The notes beneath the pieces were generated by a model, which was given only the letters and a program-made list of their open reading frames with translations, was not told the DNA's origin and made no database searches. From contig JAZNSV010000128.1 of NCBI GenBank assembly GCA_045591485.1, forward strand, positions 1 through 20,057: DNA of 20,057 nt, given 5' to 3'. Both the position numbers and the translations under genes were made by a program. Position 1 is the stretch's first letter; every line of letters begins with the position of its first letter. This stretch comes from Colimorpha sp045591485 (lineage in GTDB: Bacteria > Bacteroidota > Bacteroidia > Bacteroidales > P3). Below, one piece after another: positions 13,925 to 20,057 of this stretch.

Positions 13925-15481
13925 TTATTTAAACAGCCAATGTGCCATGCCCTTGTAAATGCGTTCCTTAAAGCCAGTCCTAACATTTATTATGTACAAC
14001 GGACGTATTCTCCACGAATCCCTATATACTCCCGACGATTGTAGCATACAATATTCCCACCAACAGTTATCACGCCACCATTCGTTGGTTCTCACCTTAT
14101 GTTGCAACCCCCATATTGTCAAATAGTTACCATTATATTTCACACAACTTCGAATATTGGTTGGTGTTATATTTACATTCATAACCCGTCCCAACGAAAC
14201 CCGGGCAACAATGATGGCACCTTTTTGATAATGCATTGCTGTAGTGTCTTTCGATATGCCAAAATAAATGCCGTTTCCTGCATAGTTTCCATTCCCGACA
14301 ATAAACTCAACCTTATTGCCGCCTGTAATCTTATGACTTGCCGCATAGCTTGTTCCGTGATACATTGTAAGTGTTGGTACCACAATATCCACAAGGGTGT
14401 AAACCACACTTTCCAATATGGTGAAGGTCCCTCTCTTTAATAAAAACTTACAAAAACGATAGGGAAGTTTCTTAAAATATTGCCACAGATAATCCCACTT
14501 GTTCAAATTCCTCATTCCCTCGCCCATGGGATAAAATACCTCAGCCACGTAGTCATGCAAGGCACAGGGAATATGGATAAAAATATTATAAATCACGGCA
14601 TTCACAAATCGCAAAGGCGTGCATAATACGTACAAACTAGATTGTAAAATAAAGAACACCGCTGAAATTATTACATGCCACAAACCCCACATCCTATAAG
14701 AGAAACGCTGCATCTTATGTTGTGCAGGATAGATTTTTGGGGGTATTTGCAGAATGCGGCAAAGAAGATTGTTTTGATGTTTTTGCAGATTTCGCCACGG
14801 CTTTTGCAAAAAATACTGTAGTTGATTGAGAGTGTAAATCGGATTCAATAGATTTCCAAGTTCAAAACGTAACCTACGTTGCCTATAGGCAACGAGAATC
14901 CTCAAACCAAGGAAAACACACGCTATCATGGCACACACTTTGCCGTATCCATATTGCTCGCCGAGAAAATACGTTCCAATCAAGCAAAAGACAATCAAGG
15001 GAACATACAGCCGTAATGCCTCACTTGACATCATACGCACAAAACACAAACAAACAAAAATGAAAAAGATATTCAATATCCACGTCCATGCACTGTTAGA
15101 ATAAAATCCCAACCTTTTCGTGATTCGAGGAAAATACTCCACTATTACAGGAATAAACTCCATCCCACTTGTAATAATTGTTTCCCACATAGAAACAGCA
15201 GGTTTTTCCAAATCTATACACTGTATGTATTTGGTAGAAATGAAAGCAACCTTTCCGTTATAAGTGATGCACGCCCAACGTTCGTTGTGCAGGGAGTCAA
15301 CCACTACCTTCTGGTATTGCGGCAACAGACCAATCACCGCACTAGTTCTATTTGGTTTCTGACGGATATTTAGCGCACTGGTCGTCCTATATGAGGCAGG
15401 ATAAGCTACCTCAATTGCAATACTGCTATTGCCTGCCAAAAGCAAAACAACAAATGCCACTATGTGAAATACTTTCTTCAT
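13925..15481 (-). CDS. Membrane protein with SH3 domain and C-terminal PARP-like ADP-ribosyltransferase domain
   Basis: A 518-residue protein. Residues 1-22 (MKKVFHIVAFVVLLLAGNSS) are a signal peptide. Residues 30-88 form a bacterial SH3 domain (ALNIRQKPNRTSAVIGLLP, later GKVAFISTKYIQ) that should lie in the periplasm. Hydrophobic segments are near 131-150, 157-174, 180-198, 264-286 and 292-311, with basic loops at 199-205 and 225-243 predicting a cytoplasmic side. Residues 370-518 match the PARP catalytic pattern: LTMYHGT with His375, NGNYAGNGIYFGIS with Tyr406, IIVARVSLGRVMNV, and WWEYCMLQSSGVYRD with Glu476, giving a complete H-Y-E triad. Such enzymes transfer ADP-ribose from NAD+. With five membrane segments the domain would be cytoplasmic. 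I know of no described protein with this arrangement; target and trigger are unknown. Last gene of a leftward cluster. Confidence 0.7.
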   Translation of the reverse strand: MKKVFHIVAFVVLLLAGNSSIAIEVAYPASYRTTSALNIRQKPNRTSAVIGLLPQYQKVVVDSLHNERWACITYNGKVAFISTKYIQCIDLEKPAVSMWETIITSGMEFIPVIVEYFPRITKRLGFYSNSAWTWILNIFFIFVCLCFVRMMSSEALRLYVPLIVFCLIGTYFLGEQYGYGKVCAMIACVFLGLRILVAYRQRRLRFELGNLLNPIYTLNQLQYFLQKPWRNLQKHQNNLLCRILQIPPKIYPAQHKMQRFSYRMWGLWHVIISAVFFILQSSLYVLCTPLRFVNAVIYNIFIHIPCALHDYVAEVFYPMGEGMRNLNKWDYLWQYFKKLPYRFCKFLLKRGTFTILESVVYTLVDIVVPTLTMYHGTSYAASHKITGGNKVEFIVGNGNYAGNGIYFGISKDTTAMHYQKGAIIVARVSLGRVMNVNITPTNIRSCVKYNGNYLTIWGLQHKVRTNEWWRDNCWWEYCMLQSSGVYRDSWRIRPLYIINVRTGFKERIYKGMAHWLFK

Positions 15482-15494
15482 AGTTTAGGTTTTT

Positions 15495-15526
15495 GTTACA
15501 CAATCCGTTTACTCAACAATTATGAA
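15495..15526. repeat. 32-bp direct repeat, left copy
   Basis: GTTACACAATCCGTTT followed by ACTCAACAATTATGAA. It matches 18327-18358 at 31 of 32 positions, same orientation. On the - strand it lies 14 bp before the start of the SH3/PARP-like gene. The two copies flank the paralog pair. Confidence 0.8.
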
Positions 15527-15529
15527 ACT

Positions 15530-15735
15530 TCATAATGTATTTGTACATATGTTTGGGTGCCTCACTCGATTCTTCCAGTAATCTAAAATAAAAGTATTCT
15601 TGTCAATAACATACTCTTTATTATATTCTGCTCCTAATCTCCATAAATAATTTCCTTTTGTTAGAATTTTAAGTTCTTTTGCTTCCTCGTTCGTTAAAAC
15701 GGGCTCATCAAAGTCAGCTAAGTCTTTCATTGTTG
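15530..15735 (-). pseudogene. Out-of-frame C-terminal remnant of the shorter MKKIFEKI paralog
   Basis: On the - strand, MKDLADFDEPVLTNEEAKEL followed by KGNYLWRLGAEYNKEYVID aligns with residues 401-440 of the 510-residue paralog (MKDLAGFLLTNEEAKELEKL, KGKYLRRLGVEHNKLYVID). It lies in a different frame from the 328-residue protein upstream, so it is no longer translated as part of it. After YVID it diverges and stops at 15530, just before the 32-bp repeat. Confidence 0.65.
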
Positions 15736-16700
15736 CAACCACGTAGAGAGAAATCAACAAAATTGTCAAAATCTTGTACTGCCTTGTGTATATCTTCTTT
15801 CTCCTTGTCGCTCAAAACAAACACTTCTTTTTGGGAACGATAACGTTTCCGTATCACATCCGTATCGGGATTATAACAGAATATATAATTAGTAGAATCC
15901 TTAGGTCCAAATACATAGGAACCATTCTCTTTCTGTATGAATTCGAACCTTATATAATTGTCAACATCTTTTATGCTATTCGCAAGATAAGTGATAAACC
16001 CCTGTGTGTCAGCACTTCCATTCTCAACCATGTGTAAAAACTCCTGTAACATGGCGTATAAATTTTCGTTCGTTAGCAAGTGAACTGCTGAATTAAAAGA
16101 AATATAAACATAAAAATCTGTGTGTATCGAATAAAATGTAACTGCACCGAAATCGAGGAAATAATGCGGGAACACAACCATAATTATTTCACCTTTAATT
16201 TTTTTAAAGAACGTAATATCTTGCCAAAAATTAGAACAAGTCCAGCCATTTTCAAGTATCATCAGTGGTGGTTCGTTATGATACCTGTCATTTCCTGGGA
16301 TTATTTGTGTAAATATCCAACCGTGCTTGTCAATGTCTTCTTTGATGGTATCAAGAGTCTCTTTAGTTGAGTATTGGAGTGCCAAATCTTTTATGTGTCC
16401 TATGAATTGCTCTGGAACTATACGCTCCGCATCCTTTTGCTGTTCGCTTAAGAAATCCAAAAGTTTTTCAAGGAACACTTTATTGTGGTTGATGTAGAAC
16501 ATTAATAACGGTTCACGGATTTCAAAAACCATGATTGTTCCCATTGCACCGGTAAATTCAACAATAGGCCAGGGATAATGGTTGTTTCGCACCAAACGGA
16601 CAATCAATCCGTTCGGCGATTTTTTCCAAACACATAAATTACCGTTACCTCTTAGTGTCCACTCGTCTTTGTTTACAATTTTCTCAAATATTTTTTTCAT
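15714..16700 (-). CDS. Truncated paralog of the 510-residue unknown protein
   Basis: A 328-residue protein, no signal peptide and no long hydrophobic helix, so probably cytoplasmic. It aligns with its upstream neighbour from MKKIFEKI through VPEQF..(I/K)..LALQYSTKETLD, MILE(N/S)GWTCS(N/D)FW, and LS(D/N)KEK..I..AV.DFD, then departs at FDNFVD and ends with the unrelated SLRGCNNERLS. Compared with the paralog about 92 residues (308-400) are missing, and the deletion has shifted the frame so that the former C-terminus (15530-15735) is out of frame. It may be a working shorter protein or a decaying copy. I do not recognise the family. The start is 55 bp from the paralog's stop; the two were most likely made by tandem duplication. 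Confidence 0.65.
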   Translation of the reverse strand: MKKIFEKIVNKDEWTLRGNGNLCVWKKSPNGLIVRLVRNNHYPWPIVEFTGAMGTIMVFEIREPLLMFYINHNKVFLEKLLDFLSEQQKDAERIVPEQFIGHIKDLALQYSTKETLDTIKEDIDKHGWIFTQIIPGNDRYHNEPPLMILENGWTCSNFWQDITFFKKIKGEIIMVVFPHYFLDFGAVTFYSIHTDFYVYISFNSAVHLLTNENLYAMLQEFLHMVENGSADTQGFITYLANSIKDVDNYIRFEFIQKENGSYVFGPKDSTNYIFCYNPDTDVIRKRYRSQKEVFVLSDKEKEDIHKAVQDFDNFVDFSLRGCNNERLS

Positions 16701-16755
16701 AATCCTAATTTTAAATTCTTAACTATAAAATCATTTCAAAACACACTCTCAGAGA

Positions 16756-18288
16756 TTACTTCTCTTCTGGTATTTCAAACAATTTTAAGAAATCGCTAAA
16801 AGAAATGACTGGTTCCTTACAATCGCGTGGTGATGTGTCATGCCCACGTTTGGTGTACGGATTTATCATGGGATTACCCGACCGTACCATTCTTGCACAA
16901 TATGGCCAATGACCTAACCTATAACCAGAGTTGGATAATAAGGAACCATTCAAATTCATCGATTTCTCATCAATAACATATAATTTATTATGCTCAACGC
17001 CCAGCCTTCTGAGGTATTTCCCTTTCGATAACTTTTCAAGCTCTTTTGCTTCCTCATTTGTCAACAAGAAGCCGGCAAGGTCTTTCATCATAAGTTCCAT
17101 TAATCTATCGTTATTTTCTTTGGCACTCATATAAATGGGATAAGTGTTGAAGGTAATATTTTTGAAACATGTTTCACTTAAAGTCGTATCCCTGTCAACA
17201 ATAGATGGACCTAAACAACAAGTTATTTCTGTAATGTGTGTATCAAGATTGGGACCAGCAACGTATTCCACAACATATTCGTAATAGATGGAAGAATCCT
17301 CGTATCTCTTGTAATAAATATTGGTATCATTACCATACGATGCACAGATATAATTTTTATGGACATTGTCTATATAAGCATCAAAGTCATGAACAGCATC
17401 AATAAGAGCATCCTTTTCCTTATTGCTTAAAATAAAGTCATCTTTTTTGTTTCCATACCAATCGAATATCTCATCTGTCTTTAAATTATAACAATAGGAA
17501 TTAAATTTGTAGGTGTCATTCTTTTTCTGTGTGCAGCGGAACTTCAGTTCATTGCCACTATCTTTTATGAGATTCGTAAGATAATTGATAAACACCTGTG
17601 TATCGGTATTCTCATTTTCAGCAATTTGTGAAAAGGCCCGCAACATCGCATATAAATTAGCATTCTGCAGCAAATGTTTCATTGATTTTTTAGAAATAGC
17701 AATACGAAAATCCGTGTGTGCCAAATAAAAGTTAATTCTATCAAAATCATACCCATGCTCCGGGAAAACTACCATGATTACTTCATCATTAACTTTTTTT
17801 AAGAAAGTAAGTTTTTCCCAGAAATCAGAACAAGTCCAACCACTTTCAAGTATCATAAGCGGTTCTTTGTTGAAAACTCTTTTTTCATGCGGAGATGCTT
17901 CCGTAAACTTCCAATTGTTTTCTTTCATATAGTCATTTACGGCATCAAGAGTTTCTTTTGTGGAATATTGGAGAGCCAATTTTTTTATCTGTTCAAAGAA
18001 TTGCTCTGGAACTATGTGCGCCACATCTTTCTGCTGTTCTGTCAAGTATTCCAATAGTTTGTCAAGGAACACTTTGTTGTCGTTGATGTAGAGCGGCAAC
18101 AACGGTTCTGGAATTTCTAAAGCCGTAATTGTTCCCAACGGTCCCATAAATTCAACAATAAAATGACGATAATGCACTATCCGGACGATTAAACCGTTCA
18201 GCGACTTTTTCCATACAAGGAAACTACCACCGTTGTTTTTTTGTATCCACTCTTCTTTGTTCTCTATTTTCTCGAATATTTTTTTCAT
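16756..18288 (-). CDS. 510-residue protein of unknown family (full-length paralog)
   Basis: A soluble, probably cytoplasmic protein of 510 residues with no signal peptide, membrane segment or catalytic motif I can name. Features seen: an N-terminal beta-rich segment (SFLVWKKSLNGLIVRIVHYR, IVEFMGPLGTITALEIPEPL), a helical part near 72-120 (VFLDKLLEYLTEQQKDVAHI), a central conserved MILESGWTCSDFWEKLTFLK (145-164), a second helix pair around 205-240, a Tyr/Asn-rich region 310-345, and a helix MKDLAGFLLTNEEAKELEKL (401-420). It is the intact version of the gene downstream. It lies in a same-strand cluster that ends with the SH3/PARP-like protein, so a partner, regulator or immunity role is possible but unproven. 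Codon use is AT-rich, like the cluster. Confidence 0.7.
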   Translation of the reverse strand: MKKIFEKIENKEEWIQKNNGGSFLVWKKSLNGLIVRIVHYRHFIVEFMGPLGTITALEIPEPLLPLYINDNKVFLDKLLEYLTEQQKDVAHIVPEQFFEQIKKLALQYSTKETLDAVNDYMKENNWKFTEASPHEKRVFNKEPLMILESGWTCSDFWEKLTFLKKVNDEVIMVVFPEHGYDFDRINFYLAHTDFRIAISKKSMKHLLQNANLYAMLRAFSQIAENENTDTQVFINYLTNLIKDSGNELKFRCTQKKNDTYKFNSYCYNLKTDEIFDWYGNKKDDFILSNKEKDALIDAVHDFDAYIDNVHKNYICASYGNDTNIYYKRYEDSSIYYEYVVEYVAGPNLDTHITEITCCLGPSIVDRDTTLSETCFKNITFNTYPIYMSAKENNDRLMELMMKDLAGFLLTNEEAKELEKLSKGKYLRRLGVEHNKLYVIDEKSMNLNGSLLSNSGYRLGHWPYCARMVRSGNPMINPYTKRGHDTSPRDCKEPVISFSDFLKLFEIPEEK

Positions 18289-18326
18289 AACACGAAATTT
18301 TACAGTTAAACCATTAATACTTTTTA

Positions 18327-18358
18327 GTTACACAATCCGTTTATTCAACAATTATGAA
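18327..18358. repeat. 32-bp direct repeat, right copy
   Basis: Matches 15495-15526 with one change (C to T). On the - strand it lies 38 bp before the start of the 510-residue gene. It could be a shared upstream control sequence or the trace of a duplication. Confidence 0.8.
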
Positions 18359-18457
18359 TTTTACTTTAGGAGCGATAGAAACTTAACCTTATTAAATACC
18401 GCATTCCAGTGATTTGAGTCATTTCATTCACATCTTCTTTCGCGAGTCCGTAATAAT

Positions 18458-18892
18458 TTACACTTCCATAAAATCATACGATTTCATCGGGAAAAACACT
18501 TCATTGGCATTGAACCAACAACCAGCAAGATCTGCAGGTTCCCTGTCATCGGGCAAATCGCAGACGGTCATGCATGCAAGCTTTCCTTCATCCGATAAAA
18601 CAATCTGCACCAAACGTTCCGTTTCGGTGTTGTGCACGGTTATGGTTTCGCAAGGATTGAAACTTTCGCAGACAACCTTGTCCAAGTCCATTTTTACCTC
18701 AGGCGAGAAATAAATCTCTGTCGGAAGGTTTTCTATCGCCTTCTTTAGTTGTTCCAACGAGGTACCGTTACGATGTATTTCAAGATTTACAGTCCGTCCC
18801 ACACGATCGATTACATCGCTACCCGTCGCTTTAATACCTGCTTTCTTCATGTTGTCAATGTCAACAATCAAAATGTGAATTGTTCTTTTCAT
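18458..18892 (-). CDS. 144-residue protein of unknown function
   Basis: A soluble protein with no signal peptide: MKRTIHILIVDIDNMKKAGI at the start suggests a beta strand and helix, followed by NGTSLEQLKKAIENLPTEIY, a strand-rich middle (ITVHNTETERLVQIVLSDEG) and an end with AGCWFNANEVFFPMKSYDFM. I recognise no family. The start is well fixed by a strong AGGAGG site six bases upstream, unusual for this phylum. It is 170 bp upstream of the 510-residue gene on the same strand and may be the first gene of the cluster that ends with the SH3/PARP-like protein. The 170-bp gap contains the 32-bp repeat. Confidence 0.6.
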   Translation of the reverse strand: MKRTIHILIVDIDNMKKAGIKATGSDVIDRVGRTVNLEIHRNGTSLEQLKKAIENLPTEIYFSPEVKMDLDKVVCESFNPCETITVHNTETERLVQIVLSDEGKLACMTVCDLPDDREPADLAGCWFNANEVFFPMKSYDFMEV

Positions 18893-18897
18893 TTGTG

Positions 18898-18903
18898 CCT
18901 CCT
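18898..18903 (-). promoter_or_regulatory. Strong Shine-Dalgarno site of the 144-residue gene
   Basis: AGGAGG on the - strand, 5 nt from the ATG at 18892. Bacteroidota genes rarely carry such a site, and no other gene in the window clearly has one. Confidence 0.5.
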
Positions 18904-18971
18904 ATTTTAAGGTTAATACTTACATTTTGTTTTTGGCAGTTAAACTTGTCGAAAAGACAATTCACCTAGTC

Positions 18972-18991
18972 TTGAGCTTCAACAAGCTCAA
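18972..18991. repeat. Perfect hairpin TTGAGCTT-CAAC-AAGCTCAA
   Basis: An 8-bp perfect stem with a 4-nt loop. The T-run starts only at 19005, 13 nt away, so it is a poor intrinsic terminator. A second small hairpin, TTGTC-GAAAA-GACAA, lies just before it (about 18947-18962). Confidence 0.45.
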
Positions 18992-19104
18992 CTACCAACA
19001 ATAATTTTTTTTGTGCTTGCGATTTTGTTTAGTTCATTGTTCGCCGCATCGGGCGACAACTCCCTCGCATATAAGACCACCGTTGCTTTTCTGCTCGGTT
19101 GGCG

Positions 19105-19254
19105 TCCTTCCATAGTCAGAAGGAACTCTGCATGCTGAAGCACTTTCTCTGAAGTGTGACGGTCTGATTACAGAGAATCGTCAGACCCGTTTGCTGGCGC
19201 AAGACATATTGACTATTTAGGCTGAATTTGAAAAATTGGAGTCGTCAATATGTC
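19105..19254. other. Stretch with four successive hairpins, no gene seen
   Basis: In order: TCCTTC/GAAGGA (19105-19124), CACTT/AAGTG (19141-19156), GGTCTGA/TCAGACC (19161-19187) and GACATATTGAC/GTCAATATGTC (19203-19254, an 11-bp perfect stem with a 30-nt loop). No convincing protein frame covers it. It could be a structured RNA or the remains of a mobile element; I cannot decide. Confidence 0.35.
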
Positions 19255-19390
19255 GGAAGGTGATTTCGAAACCGAGGGCAAACATACAACATTGAAATAG
19301 CGAAAGTCAAGTATCTTGAAGGAAAAATTTTTCGTTCAAAAACAAACAAACGTGAGAGAATAAGTCAAAAAACAATACAAATCAAGGGTT

Positions 19391-19652
19391 ACAAAAAAAT
19401 AACTGTTGGTTTTCATATATTTTGAAAAAAGTATCGGTACATTTTTTTTAACGATAAAGAGAAAATTTTTTTTTGATAGAGAGGGAAAATTAAAAAAATG
19501 GGGAGAGAAAAAATTTTCTCTCTCGAGAGAAAAATTTTTTGGTCCTCTTTTCGCTCAAAATGTTCCTCTAAAAAATAATATTTCTTACAAGAAAAAAATT
19601 GTTGTTGGTTTTTATAGTTCTTAGAAAAAGTATCGGTGTTTTTTATCAACGA
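19391..19652. repeat. AT-rich region with two imperfect direct repeats around a palindrome
   Basis: Copy A (19391-19454) and copy B (19587-19652) share ACAARAAAAAA, CTGTTGGTTTT or GTTGTTGGTTTTTATA, AAAAAGTATCGGT and a final AACGA. Between them lie purine-rich and pyrimidine-rich blocks and the perfect palindrome TCTCTCGAGAGA (19519-19530). Open frames on both strands here are made of F, K, S and E from low-complexity DNA and are not genes. Confidence 0.5.
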
Positions 19653-19678
19653 AGAGTAAGCTGAAATCAAAATTAAAC

Positions 19679-20057
19679 TCAATCAAGTTCAATCGTCTGT
19701 GCAAGTTTCTCAATGTTGAGACTTCGTGCCGACGCATCGACAATTTCCTTGTAAACGCCTCCTTGTTTATACACCTCGTCGGGATTGCCGCTTTGTTCCA
19801 CACGGCCTTCTTTCAGTGCATAAATCTGGTCGCTGTCGATGATTTGCGAAATGGAATGAGAAATGATGATTACCGTCCGGTTTTTCTTCATATCGTCGAT
19901 TGCAGACTTGATTTGCTCCGTTGCAACCGCGTCGAGCGAAGCGGTAGGCTCGTCAAGGAAGATTATTGGCGGATTTTTAAGGAACATTCGTGCAATTGCA
20001 ATGCGCTGCTGTTGTCCACCCGACAATTCTGTCGCCAAAGTCTCAAATTTCTTCGGC
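19679..20057 (-). CDS. ABC exporter (permease/ATPase), C-terminal part, runs off the window
   Basis: The 3' end of an ABC half-transporter; about 125 residues are visible. Seen: signature LSGGQQQRIAIARM, Walker B IIFLDEPTASLD, the D-loop, and the switch His in VIIISHSISQI, followed by YALKEGRVEQSGNPDEVYKQ, the usual end of MsbA/MdlB-type exporters with the 'G-x-V-x-E-x-G' tail. The frame continues upstream (PKKFETLATE) beyond the window edge, so the transmembrane domain is not seen. Substrate cannot be told. It is leftward, and about 790 bp of gene-free DNA separates it from the next gene. Confidence 0.88.
   Translation of the reverse strand, partial: PKKFETLATELSGGQQQRIAIARMFLKNPPIIFLDEPTASLDAVATEQIKSAIDDMKKNRTVIIISHSISQIIDSDQIYALKEGRVEQSGNPDEVYKQGGVYKEIVDASARSLNIEKLAQTIELD

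Noticed and set aside
19406..19682. Small proteins on both strands of the AT-rich block
   Set aside because: They are made of low-complexity F/K/S/E residues from purine and pyrimidine tracts and have no start signals.

Overview
The window looks like chromosome from an anaerobic Bacteroidota, most likely Bacteroidales. The reasons are promoters of the TTTG-N19-TAnnTTTG type with almost no Shine-Dalgarno sites, Bacteroidales-style gene families (DUF6261-like, DUF4143 ATPase, an AbiE-like pair, RmuC) and many short palindromic repeats. Genus is not certain; a Prevotella-like or related gut/oral lineage is a guess. Base composition is mosaic: roughly 1-4370 and the 6350-7240 transporter are GC-rich, while 9000-19700 is AT-rich. 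With several truncated genes, this reads as a much rearranged accessory region.

1-4690: a DUF6261-like gene split by a palindromic repeat, then a leftward arsenic operon: arsF, arsG, acr3, a CxxC thioredoxin-like protein, an ArsP-type permease and arsR. Its promoter region carries two TGTTCG-N8-CGAACA palindromes, one lying over the -7 element, and arsR has a similar site. The operon should export arsenite (Acr3) and probably organoarsenicals (ArsG, ArsP), with ArsF as a redox lipoprotein. Closely similar repeats sit on both sides of the operon.

4690-9000: scattered phosphate genes. A porin-like gene stands behind a sequence resembling a Pho box. It is followed by an array of 21-bp repeats, a small lipoprotein, an EamA transporter, a 3' fragment of pstA, an intact pstB and the 5' end of a PiT phosphate transporter cut off at a REP-like element. 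pstS, pstC, phoU and the rest of pstA and PiT are not in the window.

9000-13840: a DUF4143 ATPase (leftward) and an AbiEi/AbiEii-like toxin-antitoxin pair (rightward) diverge from a 485-bp gap whose two promoters overlap related ATAACTTTTT palindromes. rmuC follows, convergent with the pair.

13925-18892: a leftward group of genes mostly of unknown function. The most unusual is a 518-residue protein with a signal peptide, a periplasmic bacterial SH3 domain, several membrane segments and a C-terminal domain with the His-Tyr-Glu pattern of PARP-type ADP-ribosyltransferases. Upstream are two paralogous MKKIFEKI proteins, one with an internal deletion, and a 144-residue protein. A 32-bp direct repeat flanks the paralog pair. 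The window ends with a gene-free stretch of hairpins and AT-rich repeats, then the C-terminus of an ABC exporter.
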